Assembly (NCBI GenBank): GCA_049487715.1
Contig: CP150589.1
Span: forward strand, 1 to 64,000
Length of the DNA stretch: 64,000 bases
Source: Pycnococcus provasolii
Lineage: Eukaryota > Chlorophyta > Pseudoscourfieldiophyceae > Pseudoscourfieldiales
Direction: 5' to 3'
In this document: in pieces, positions 56,259 through 64,000 of the stretch
How the letters are laid out: every line of letters begins with the position of its first letter
Numbering within the stretch: position 1 is the stretch's first letter
Made by a program: the position numbers and the translations under genes
Notes under the pieces: generated by a model
Database searches by the model: none
What the model saw: the letters and a program-made list of their open reading frames with translations, nothing else
What the model was told of the DNA's origin: nothing

Positions 56259-57683
56259 TTACTTTCCAATCAGCGCCAAGTCGCTCTCGTACTGCAGCAC
56301 ACCCTTGGGCAAGTACTCCGCCAGCCTCGCGGCGTGCTCGCGCAGGAGGCGCTGGCGCTCCGCCTCGACAATATCCGCGCGGCGCTCGTCGCGGGCGAGA
56401 GCCGCGGCCATCTCCGCCATCTCCGCCTCGCGCTGGGCGTTGAAGCGCGCCTGCTTCTCCTCCCAAAGGCGCTGCACCTCGCGCTTGTGCTCCTCCATCT
56501 TCATGCGGCGGCGCTGCGCGTTCATCTGCTCGATGCGGTCGTCCTCCGCGAACTTCTCGAGCAGGTGCTTTCGGAACAGCATCTCCTCCTCGTGCTCCTG
56601 CGCCAACCTCTGCTCGCGAAGCTCCTTCAGGTACGCGTTCGCCTGCATCATCTCCTGTCGAGCGCGCTCCTTCTTCTCGCGCGCGTCGCGCTCCTTCTGC
56701 ACGTACTTCTCCTCCTGCTCCTGGAAGTGCAGCTCGTTGAGCAGCTCCTCCATCTCCTCCTTCTCGCGGTCCGCCGCCTCCTTGATGCGCTTGAGCTCCT
56801 CCAGGCGCTTGTCCGCGGCGTTCTGCTTCGCCGCCTTGGCTGCCTGCGCCTCGGCGTCGCGGCGCGCGATTTCCGCCGCGTGCGCCGCGATCTGCCTCTC
56901 CTCCTCGTCCATCCGCGCCCTCTCCGCAGCCTTGAACTCCTCCTGCTCCTTGAGGAAGTGCTTGATGTAGTCCTGCGTCTCCGCCTGCTTCTCGCGCTTG
57001 CGTTCGAGCTCCGCGACATCCTCCGCCTGGATCTGCGCCACGACGGCGTCGATCTGCGCTCGCTCGCGCTCGTACTCGAGGCGTGCCTGTTCCATGACCT
57101 CCACCTTCTCGTCCATCTGCTCCTGCAGGACGCGCTTCTGCTCGAGGCAGAACATTCGGCGGTCATAAGCCTCCTTCTCCAGCCTCGCGACGAGCTTCTG
57201 CCGCTCGCCCTCCATCATTTCGTCGTAGCGCGCCTCCTCCGCCTTGGCGCGTTCGCCGAGCATGACCTTCTCGTCGAGCTGCAGCTTGCGCTGCATGTTC
57301 ATCTCCGCCGCCCTAAGTTTTTCCTGGAGCCACCTAAGTTCCTCACTCTCCTCTCTAACTTTTTGCACCTCCCTTGCGTGTGCCTCAGACGCCTTCTTAC
57401 GCCTTTCCAGTTCAAGCGCGAGCGCGTCCTCTTCACGCGCCTGTTGCCTTTGAAAGTGCGCAGCTCTCGCGTCGTTGTAGAGTTGCGCGACTTGTTGGGA
57501 CTCTGCGATACGTTCACGCACTTCACGCTCACGTTGTTTTTTGGAGGAACGTTCCTCGATCCCAAACCTATCACGGAGTGCAATATCCGTCGAAACTTCT
57601 TTGGAGAGAAACAAGCTCCTATCCTCCTCGAGACGACGCGCGTGCTGCATGAGCTCATGCTGACGCGCCAGGGAACCCGCCAT
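56259..57683 (-). CDS. MNS1-like microtubule inner protein of cilia
   Basis: 474 residues from an ATG, almost entirely one TPH-type coiled coil (trichohyalin/plectin-homology, PF13868). Early MAGSLARQHELMQHARRLEE and VSTDIALRDRFGIEE, and the C-terminal LAEYLPKGVLQYESD, match MNS1 (FAP127 in Chlamydomonas), a protein inside the doublet microtubules. Length fits the family (~490). The opposite strand shows a long Leu-rich frame as a shadow. Together with the MOK-type kinase it implies a flagellate stage. Confidence 0.87.
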   Translation of the reverse strand: MAGSLARQHELMQHARRLEEDRSLFLSKEVSTDIALRDRFGIEERSSKKQREREVRERIAESQQVAQLYNDARAAHFQRQQAREEDALALELERRKKASEAHAREVQKVREESEELRWLQEKLRAAEMNMQRKLQLDEKVMLGERAKAEEARYDEMMEGERQKLVARLEKEAYDRRMFCLEQKRVLQEQMDEKVEVMEQARLEYERERAQIDAVVAQIQAEDVAELERKREKQAETQDYIKHFLKEQEEFKAAERARMDEEERQIAAHAAEIARRDAEAQAAKAAKQNAADKRLEELKRIKEAADREKEEMEELLNELHFQEQEEKYVQKERDAREKKERARQEMMQANAYLKELREQRLAQEHEEEMLFRKHLLEKFAEDDRIEQMNAQRRRMKMEEHKREVQRLWEEKQARFNAQREAEMAEMAAALARDERRADIVEAERQRLLREHAARLAEYLPKGVLQYESDLALIGK

Positions 57684-57746
57684 CTTTGGGTAAACTTAAT
57701 TAAGACGCTGCCGTGGGAGAGAGAGAGGGAGAGGGAGGCCGCGTGA

Positions 57747-58645
57747 AGTGGAAGGGGAAGTTGAGGAGGAGCTTGAATTCTTTCAGGTGAAGGGGAGTTC
57801 TCCCAAAGGAAAAGCAGCCCTCCTCCTCCTGTGCAGTGTGTGTTCGAGCCTCCTCCGAAGTCCGACCTAATCGCCCGACTTAAGCGCCCGACTTGCACTG
57901 CAATGCGGCCAGCCAGCGGGTTGCGAGCCTCCTCCGAAGTCCGACTTAATCGGCCGACCTAATCGCCCGACTTACACTGCTCGCATGGGTGCTGCAAGGC
58001 GTGGCCTTCCAACGAACGGGTTGCGAGCTCCTCCTCCTCCGACCTAATCGGCCGACTTAAGCCGCTTGCCTTGTTCCCTTGGTGGAATGGTGGGTGCTGC
58101 CAGGCGACTCCTCCGATGAGTGGGATTCCTCGAGAGCAACCCGTTCCGTTGTTCTCTGCAGACAACAATCGTATGGAGAAGAGTCTCTCCCAGAGGCCTC
58201 CTCCGAACTCCTCAACGCTCAAGTTCTCTCCTCAGGCATCAGGCACTCCTCAGGCACTCCTCAAGTTCTCTCTAGGCTCCTCGAATTCCGACCTAATATT
58301 ACGCCCGACTTATCCTCCTATGAGGTCTCGGCCCATGTCTCGGCCCCCATGTCCCGGGACCTGTTCGGAGAGTCCTTTACTGGAGACGAATCCAACCTGT
58401 GAACCTGCTCGCATGGCATGGCCTTGGTACCAGGTACAAGGAATCCCCCATGCAATGCGCATGGCCCATGCAATGCCCATGCATTATTGGAGGCGTTCAA
58501 AGCGACGGGGTTGTCTCGAGCCAGGCGAGCGTCTTGACTGCATGACTGCCCTGACTGCCTTTGGTGATTATTATCGTAGTGAGCTTTGCCGAAACCAAGG
58601 ATGACCGGTCAGATGAACCCCTAGGCTGCCAGGGGGGTGGTCGGA
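57747..58645. other. Repetitive spacer
   Basis: Starts with CTCCTCC-type repeats (57845-58070) and continues with further CCGACCTAAT and CGCCCGACTTA pieces (58285-58318). TGCCAGGGGGGTGG at 58627-58640 recalls the element near 27171. Open frames on both strands lack domains. Confidence 0.5.
57845..58070. repeat. Three imperfect copies of CGAGCCTCCTCCGAAGTCCGAC element
   Basis: Copies begin at 57845, 57924 and 58024, each with CCTCCTCCGA(AGTCCGAC) and then TAATCG(G)CC(C)GACTTA-like strings. Spacing differs (79 and 100). Unit relation to a transposon is not clear. Confidence 0.7.
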
Positions 58646-59146
58646 TTAGGCCAACTTGAAGCTTGCAGCTTGCAAGGGATAGTCTGTGTAGCATCTCTCC
58701 TCGTACTGCACGGTCGTTCCGTACCTCTTGAGCCTTCTCGCAACCTCATCCTTCGTCTTCGGCCTTTGGCCCGTTGATCGTTCCTCGCAAGACGGCAAGA
58801 GCATTAAAAAATGAGTTTTGGACGGTGGGCGCGTGTGTCCGTCTTCTCGCTTCTCGTACCCGTAGTTCCTCGCCCGTGGGGATCCATACGTAAGTGCTTG
58901 GCATTTTCCTGGAGCCCACCCTTCCGCTTGCCCGAGCTCGGCCTCTGATGAGCTATTGGCTTTTCGAGGGCGACGAACGACGAACGAGGGCGTCTCCTCG
59001 GGAAGCTCGGCAAGTCGAGGCTCGTGTGCAGCTAGCTCGTGCCGAATGATGTAAGGTATTGTGCCGTCACTCTCCAGGTCGTGCTCAGCTAAAGGTAAAG
59101 GTAGTCGAGCGAGCGCCTTCCGGAACTCTTCCAGAGGACGAGGCAT
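58646..59146 (-). CDS. Unrecognised 166-residue reading frame
   Basis: ATG at 59146 (MPRPLEEFRKALARLPL). The frame stays open upstream (WRYEFVLRVLQL), so the true start may be earlier or spliced. Composition is protein-like: a charged helix near the start, EHDLESDGTIPYIIRHELAA, then basic stretches. No known domain; may be a host gene or transposon remnant, as it borders repetitive DNA. Confidence 0.4.
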   Translation of the reverse strand: MPRPLEEFRKALARLPLPLAEHDLESDGTIPYIIRHELAAHEPRLAELPEETPSFVVRRPRKANSSSEAELGQAEGWAPGKCQALTYGSPRARNYGYEKREDGHTRPPSKTHFLMLLPSCEERSTGQRPKTKDEVARRLKRYGTTVQYEERCYTDYPLQAASFKLA

Positions 59147-59514
59147 GAGCTGAAGGACTCGCAAGACGAACTCGTAACGCCACCCCCATCCTCCTCTTGA
59201 TCCTCGACAGAAAGCAGAAAGCAGACAGGCAGAAAGACTGAAAGAGTGCGCAGACAGAACGAGTTAGTTGCGAATAAACCAGTGTTTCTTTGAAGTTTCA
59301 AGAAGGGGGGTGGGTGTAACGCTCCTCTTCCTAGTCCGTAAATACCAAACCCCGAATTGAATTCACTGGCGCCCCTGCCACACACCCTGCCACCATCCTT
59401 CTCCGCCGCCGTGTGTAAGCTTGTGTAAGCTTGCTGTGCTGTGCTGTGCTTGTTGTGCTGTGCTCGTGCGTGCGTAAGCTTGCTTGTTGTGCGTAATAAG
59501 CTTGCTTCTCTTTG

Positions 59515-59538
59515 TTAGGGTAGGGTTAGGGTAGGGTA
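59515..59538 (+). promoter_or_regulatory. Telomere-like motif upstream of small membrane gene
   Basis: TTAGGGTAGGGTTAGGGTAG plus GG, 67-90 bases before the ATG at 59605. Confidence 0.55.
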
Positions 59539-59604
59539 TTGCAATGTTCTCCTTCTTCGCATATATGTCGTTGTTCATGAAGTGTTGTGAGTGACCTCGC
59601 GAGG

Positions 59605-59931
59605 ATGCAGACGCTCGCACTGCAGTCTTACAGAAAAGGCCAAGTGTCCGAGTGGGGACCGAACGGACTTAACACGCCGATTTTGAAAACCACCATCGGG
59701 GCCATCTTCGTCCTCAACATGGTTTCGTTCACGCTCACCAGCCGTGGACGCATGTTCCTCGTGCAGCTGCTCGAGCACGCGTTCACCATCATGCTCGTCT
59801 CCATCGTGCTCGGAATCGTTCTCGGACTGCCCGCGCTTGCCATATATATCGTCTTCTTCGCGGCGCGACTCGCTCTCGTAAAGTTCGGGCCGCCCGTGTA
59901 CGCCGCCATCATGAGCACCATCAGCAAGTAA
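59605..59931 (+). CDS. Small two-helix membrane protein
   Basis: 108 residues from the ATG at 59605 (MQTLALQSYRKG); the frame upstream opens on GTG. A soluble head of ~30 residues leads to a first membrane helix (~34-46, GAIFVLNMVSFTL) and a longer one (~63-93, HAFTIMLVSIVLGIVLGLPA...YIVFFAARL). GPPVYAAIMSTISK ends it. Cannot be assigned to a named family. Confidence 0.65.
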   Translation: MQTLALQSYRKGQVSEWGPNGLNTPILKTTIGAIFVLNMVSFTLTSRGRMFLVQLLEHAFTIMLVSIVLGIVLGLPALAIYIVFFAARLALVKFGPPVYAAIMSTISK

Positions 59932-60203
59932 GGGAGCGACGACGACTGTTTGCCTTACCTGAGAAGAAACAATTAAAAATGAGTAAGTCTTGAAGACGTG
60001 ATTTGCGACGTACTTTACCTCCTTGCGCACATCCTCCTACGCCCGCGCTCCTCTGCGCGCAACTTCGCGCGCTTCCGCCTCCTTTCTGCCTGACGACCCC
60101 TCGGTCTTCGCACCCGGCGCGCGTCAGCGACCTGCAAGCGCAGCGTGCGGCGGGAAATTTTGTCGTTTTTTGGTGGAACTTAAATACATTTACATAGTAA
60201 CAC

Positions 60204-61652
60204 TCACGACGACGCGCTGTCGTCGCTGCCTAGGAAGCATGCACTCGCGGAGAGTGCGCCGGCGAAAACGCCGAGGAAAAACGTCGCGAGCGCGTGGCGC
60301 GTTGACACGTCGCGAGGTGCCACCTCGTCTTTCACATTGACAAGAGGAGAGGCTTCGTCGACTCGCGCGTCAGCCACGTCGTCGTCCGCTGCTCTGCGAG
60401 TTCTTGTCGAAACAACCTCCACGTCGCCTCTTGGCACATCCACGGCGTCGGACAAAGCAGACGTCGTGGGAACAACGCGGCTGACTTTGATGTCCGGCGC
60501 CGCTGACACCTCCTCCTCTTGCGTGCACGGCGCCGGCGCACGTTGCTCGCACTCTCTGATGGACGACGACGCCGCCTTCGAGCTCGCTCGTCGCCGCACC
60601 TCGCTGTCAAACGTCGTGTGGAAGGTGGTCACCTGCCCGTTCTCCGTGCTCGTCGCGAGGCCCGTGAAGGTGCCGCCGAGATCGACGGGCAGCACGTCGG
60701 CGTCAACGTACTGCAGCAGCGTCTCCGGCGTCTTGTTCGGACGAACGATTTTGATTTTTGCGCGCGTGTTCGGGTGAACGAAGCTCTTGCACGTGGACCA
60801 GAAGACGGAGAAGACGGTAGGCGCGTTCACAATCAGCATGATGCCAAGCGTCTCCGGGTAGTAGTTCTGGTCGATGCGGCATATCTCCTTGAACGCGCTG
60901 AACGTCGACGTGTTGAGCACCGACAAACTCAGGCCCTTCATGTCCATGACGTACGTGAACTTGTCGACGGTGAATCCCGCGCGCCGCGACGCCTCCGTGA
61001 AGCACACGTTCGCCATGTACTCCTGAAACTGCACGTGGTGGTGTACGAAGTCTGTGGGCGTGACACCCTGCTCGGTCATTGCCTTGAAGCGCAGCTTGCC
61101 AAGCCGTTCGAAGTAGATGGGGCGACCTTGTTTGTCGTAGCCGTGAACGCCGTTCGGAACGCAAGCGCGAATCACGCTCTCCTTGGTAGGTTGCGAGCTG
61201 CCTGGACACGTCCCAAGCGGCGCGTCCAGCACGGTGTCTGTCTTCTTCTCGGCGCGCCACCGCCGCATCTCGAGCACCATGGCCTCTGCGTCGTGCAAGA
61301 CGCCCTGGCGAGCGCGTACGAATCGCACGAGCGCTCGCGTCTCGTCGCCGTTCACGGCTATGGATGCGGGAAGGTCGACTTGCTTCTCCTTGAGCTTAGC
61401 GGCGAGCTCTCGCACGCACTTGAGTTCAGATTCTGTTGGTTCCGTCGCACTCCAGAAGTGGTTCAAAAGGTCTTCCTTACGCTGCAACTCTCGACTTGAG
61501 CGCGAGCCCATGCCCATGGATAGCGTCCTTCCCACGGACCCCATTTCTTTCAACGATGAAAGGGAACCTGTGACCCTTGAAGTTGTCCCTAAACAAGGTG
61601 GAGCGACACCACGAGGCGAGTCCAGGTTACCACCCTTGTTGTGGTTACTCAT
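60204..61652 (-). CDS. SEC14/CRAL-TRIO lipid-transfer protein with C-terminal anchor
   Basis: 482 residues from the ATG at 61652 (MSNHNKGGN); the extended frame has no better start. CRAL-TRIO N-lobe (~90-140, ALVRFVRARQGVLHDAEAMV), then the lipid-binding domain (~165-355): YDKQGRPIYFERLGKL, YVMDMKGLSLSVLN, QNYYPETLGIMLIVNAPTVF, TLLQYVDADVLPVDLGG, all SEC14 landmarks. A ~100-residue acidic/Arg linker leads to a hydrophobic tail (ATFFLGVFAGALSASACFL), so it is probably held on a membrane. Exchanges phosphatidylinositol and other lipids. Confidence 0.92.
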   Translation of the reverse strand: MSNHNKGGNLDSPRGVAPPCLGTTSRVTGSLSSLKEMGSVGRTLSMGMGSRSSRELQRKEDLLNHFWSATEPTESELKCVRELAAKLKEKQVDLPASIAVNGDETRALVRFVRARQGVLHDAEAMVLEMRRWRAEKKTDTVLDAPLGTCPGSSQPTKESVIRACVPNGVHGYDKQGRPIYFERLGKLRFKAMTEQGVTPTDFVHHHVQFQEYMANVCFTEASRRAGFTVDKFTYVMDMKGLSLSVLNTSTFSAFKEICRIDQNYYPETLGIMLIVNAPTVFSVFWSTCKSFVHPNTRAKIKIVRPNKTPETLLQYVDADVLPVDLGGTFTGLATSTENGQVTTFHTTFDSEVRRRASSKAASSSIRECEQRAPAPCTQEEEVSAAPDIKVSRVVPTTSALSDAVDVPRGDVEVVSTRTRRAADDDVADARVDEASPLVNVKDEVAPRDVSTRHALATFFLGVFAGALSASACFLGSDDSASS

Positions 61653-63031
61653 ATTAAAAAACCAAGAAACCAAGAAACCAGTAAACACCCTTAAACCACG
61701 AGCAACGCGCAATCACGCGCAATTGCTGAGATGCGCAGGGTGGATGAAACGTCACCCGTGCGATGAACACGGCCTGTGATGCGAATATTAATGCGGCCTG
61801 TGGTGAAGAACGTCGTCCGGACTGCCCAGAAGACCCTTTTCCGCAAACGAATTCCACAAATCACGCCGACTTAGTTCATCGACCTTCAAGACATTTCTGG
61901 CGAGTTTATGGGAACATTTATAGTGGAGAAGTCGAATAAGAAGGACTTTTCCACAAATCACGCCGACTTATTCCATCGACTAATTTCACATTTCTGGCGA
62001 ATTTTGTCGTAGATGTTAGGTGGAGTTTTTCTTCAAGAAGTTTGATGCCCTTTTTTTTATGGGTCCTCTCCATCTCCGCCGCGACAAAGGTGCCGTTCCG
62101 TTCCGCCGCTCCGTGCCAACCTCGACTCTCAAAGGGCTGTGTGGTCTGGGACTCTGGGTGGGAATTGTTGTCTGCTCTTTCCACCTGCATTCTTCCAAAA
62201 CCATCTTACAAATCACGTAACTTAACTACCACGAAGGTTTGGAATTCATCTCATTCTGTCCTAGTCATACAACCAGTGTCCAGAAATCGTTTCCGGGAAT
62301 GCACAACTTGAGCACTTTTGTGACACGATCCAATTTCCGTTTCGTAACTTGTCTCTGGTACACGAGAGCTCTACCCTAAGGTAGGTATCATATATGTTCT
62401 CTGAAGAATAGGAGATATCGTCGTATGTGTTTGCGCGCTGTTGGTAAGGTTAAGTTTACTAATACTTAAGCTTACACTGCATTTAAGCAGAAATTGTGCA
62501 GGTCTTCTTCGTCGTCGTCGTCAACTCGACGTGGTGGTGCTGCTCTGCCTACGACGACGACCTTCGGCGATCGCAGCCTGCACCTCGGGTTTCACATCAG
62601 ATGCCTCGCGGAGACGCGGAGCTTGTTGCGCACGCGCGTAAACGTCTTCAGCAGCTTCAATCCCCGGATTTCTGTAACCATCCAGGTTTACCCAATCAAT
62701 TCTCAATCAATCCAGTTCACAGATTTCAATACGGCTCTATTTCTATTTTATGCCGGACACAAGTGAGTCACGCGAGCACTCCTTTGACACGCTGGAGGCT
62801 GCGTCATTTGTATAAGGGCTGACTACGTTCGTTCATTCATATAGGTGTTTCTTGTTGTGGCGTGTAACAAGCACATCCTATCGTAGGTGTTCTTTCTTGG
62901 GTGGGTTGACACGTCGACGTTACATTCTATTCAAATCTTCTTTCCATCCTCGAGCCTCTCGCGCGTGTTGATATATGAGTCGTCACAAACATCGCGGTGA
63001 GGGAGTTTTGCTCGCTAATGCCCTTGTTTGT
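61653..63031. other. 1.38-kb spacer
   Basis: Upstream of the SEC14 start and downstream of the rhodanese gene. Contains a 97-bp-offset direct repeat (61852-62004). Open frames here (e.g. 62441-62822) lack domains. AT-rich from ~62650. Confidence 0.5.
61852..62004. repeat. Direct repeat, offset 97 bp
   Basis: TTCCACAAATCACGCCGACT and CATTTCTGGCGA(G/A)TTT bound two ~56-base copies (61852-61907 and 61949-62004) with a handful of differences and no net length change. Confidence 0.8.
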
Positions 63032-64000
63032 TTACCAGCTGTAGTAAGAGTCAGATCCCTGGCTCGGCGCCGCCGCCGGTGCCGCCGCGGGCTCCGCGCC
63101 GTAGCCTCCCGCCGCGGGCTCCGCGCCGTATCCACCAGCCGCGGGCGCCGCGCCGTAGCCTCCCGCCGCTGGTGCCGCACCACCCGAGGACGGGGCGTCC
63201 CAGTTGTAGCCCGTCTCCGCGGCCCAGTCCTTCCACTCGGTTGCGTCCGCGCCAAGTCCGCCCTGGCTGAAGAGGCCACCCTCCACCTGCCAACCTGCGC
63301 CTGGACGCGTTCCGAAGATGCCCGTGGTTCCGTCGGAGTTCGCCACCTCGGTGTATCCATCCTTGCGGCGGCGTCCGAGCTTGTTGTCGAACGTGTTGAG
63401 CCACGTGTTTGCGCCACCCTGGAGGCCGACGATCCCCGTGTATCCCTCGTTGTCAAGCAGCTCGAGCACCTGGATCGCGCGGTCTCGGCTGTCGGAGCAC
63501 GCGATGAGGATTCCCTGCGACTTGTCGGGCAGCTTCTTGTGGACCTCGTTGATGAAGTCGGGGTTGACGGTCTGAATCATGACGGTTCCCTGCGCATCGC
63601 TGTCCCACCTCTTTTTCGCCTCGACGAGCGGTATGTGGATGGCTCCTGGAATCTTTCCGTCGTCGAGTTCCGGCGTCGAGCGCACGTCGAGGAACTGGTA
63701 CCCACCCTCGACGGAGTAGAGGCATCGTGCCTGCTGCACGTCGGCGATGCCGTCCTGCGAAACGAAAAAAAAAAAAAAAATTGATAATTGTGAGTATTTT
63801 TCTTTTTTCTCTATCCATCCAAAATGAAGTAAATATACGTACCTGCGGAAACTTCGTCATGGTCGCTTGAAAGTACTCTTCCGGCGGTACGGCGAATATG
63901 TCGGGAAAGTCGTAGTCCACCGCACCTGTCGGCGGTCTGTTTGAGTTACGAATTCCAAACGACTTGGCCCCTTTCTCCGTCGACGTTCCTCCGACGTACG
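63032..64000 (-). CDS. Rhodanese-domain protein, probably plastid; spliced, 5' end beyond window
   Basis: Coding in two pieces: 63754-63032 and 63843 to beyond 64000, joined by an 88-base GT-AG intron in phase 0. The visible exon 1 ends DYDFPDIFAVPPEEYFQATM-TKFPQ. Exon 2 carries the rhodanese domain: YQFLDVRSTPELDDGKIPGA, INEVHKKLPDK, LIACSDSRDRAIQVLELL with the active-site Cys, and GLQGGANTWLNTFDNKLGRR. It ends in Gly/Ala/Tyr-rich AAPAAGGYGA repeats and SYYSW. Sulfur transferase or redox role in chloroplasts is known for related single-domain proteins; location here is inference. Confidence 0.88.
63755..63842 (-). other. 88-nt spliceosomal intron
   Basis: On the minus strand: CCGCAG|GTACGT... 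and ...TTTCGTTTCGCAG|GACGGC, with an uninterrupted T-run of ~18 just before the acceptor. AT-rich inside, unlike the flanking exons. Splicing joins phase 0 to phase 0. This is the clearest intron in the window. Confidence 0.9.

Noticed and set aside
56223-57746. 507-residue plus-strand open frame, Leu-rich
   Set aside because: Exact antisense of the MNS1-like coiled coil; Leu/Arg bias is the complement of Glu/Lys codons.
58071-58604. 177-residue plus-strand frame
   Set aside because: Lies on repetitive CTCCTC DNA, Pro/Ser-rich, no domain.

Overview
The window is a chromosome end from a nuclear eukaryotic genome. It opens with a (CCCTAA)n telomere, and the genes that follow are monocistronic, GC-rich, densely packed on both strands and mostly intronless. 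An AP2-domain transcription factor with two AP2 copies, a rhodanese protein resembling plastid types, frequent TGTAA near stop codons (the usual algal poly(A) signal) and eukaryote-only families (AP-3 mu, EBP2, CDKAL1, YEATS, MNS1, MOK) point to a small green alga, probably a prasinophyte of the Pycnococcus type. That assignment is inference. The first ~2 kb is subtelomeric: telomere with variant units, a 12-bp tandem repeat, a repeated junction motif and a 114-bp direct duplication.

Layout: 2.0-3.5 kb MOK/LF4-like kinase; 4.7-8.6 kb giant single-pass beta-repeat protein; 8.7-11.7 kb SLC12 cotransporter (-); 12.8-14.5 kb AP-3 mu; 14.8-16.8 kb poly-Q KH protein (-); 18.2-19.8 kb AP2 factor; 20.3-22.0 kb cytochrome P450; 22.4-25.0 kb J-domain/TPR reading frame running into a GT60-type glycosyltransferase; 25.3-26.9 kb unknown (-); 28.0-28.6 kb small duplicated-domain protein (-); 29.1-30.0 kb ankyrin protein (-); 30.7-31.8 kb coiled coil; 31.8-34.3 kb TMEM245/AI-2E permease (-, split frames); 34.9-36.1 kb zinc-ribbon/ankyrin; 36.1-37.5 kb unknown with a probable extra 5' exon (-); 37.8-38.8 kb aldo/keto reductase; 39.6-41.1 kb decayed chimeric retroelement (-); 41.8-44.4 kb Thr-rich surface protein with DUF4397 domains; 44.8-47.0 kb protein with seven phage-integrase-type repeats (-); 47.3-50.3 kb N-myristoylated helical bundle/GAF/thioredoxin protein; 50.4-51.3 kb membrane MYND protein (-); 51.6-53.5 kb CDKAL1; 53.6-54.8 kb EBP2 (-); 55.1-56.0 kb YEATS; 56.3-57.7 kb MNS1 (-); 59.6-59.9 kb small membrane protein; 60.2-61.7 kb SEC14 (-); 63.0 kb to the window end rhodanese (-, spliced, 5' end outside).

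The genes do not form a pathway. Shared themes are cilia (MOK and MNS1), membrane traffic and lipids (AP-3, SEC14) and surface proteins. The strongest cross-window signal is interstitial telomere-like sequence (CCCTAA/TTAGGG and variants) placed roughly 70-180 bp upstream of many start codons, often in divergent promoters. The most novel single genes are the HeLo-like/GAF/thioredoxin protein at 47.3 kb, the J/TPR-GT60 locus with a 59-bp duplication at a splice-like site, and the retroelement that joins a DIRS-like reverse transcriptase to a copia-like integrase tail. I see no rRNA, tRNA or CRISPR array. Where the longest reading frame opened on GTG or TTG, I moved the start to the first credible ATG.
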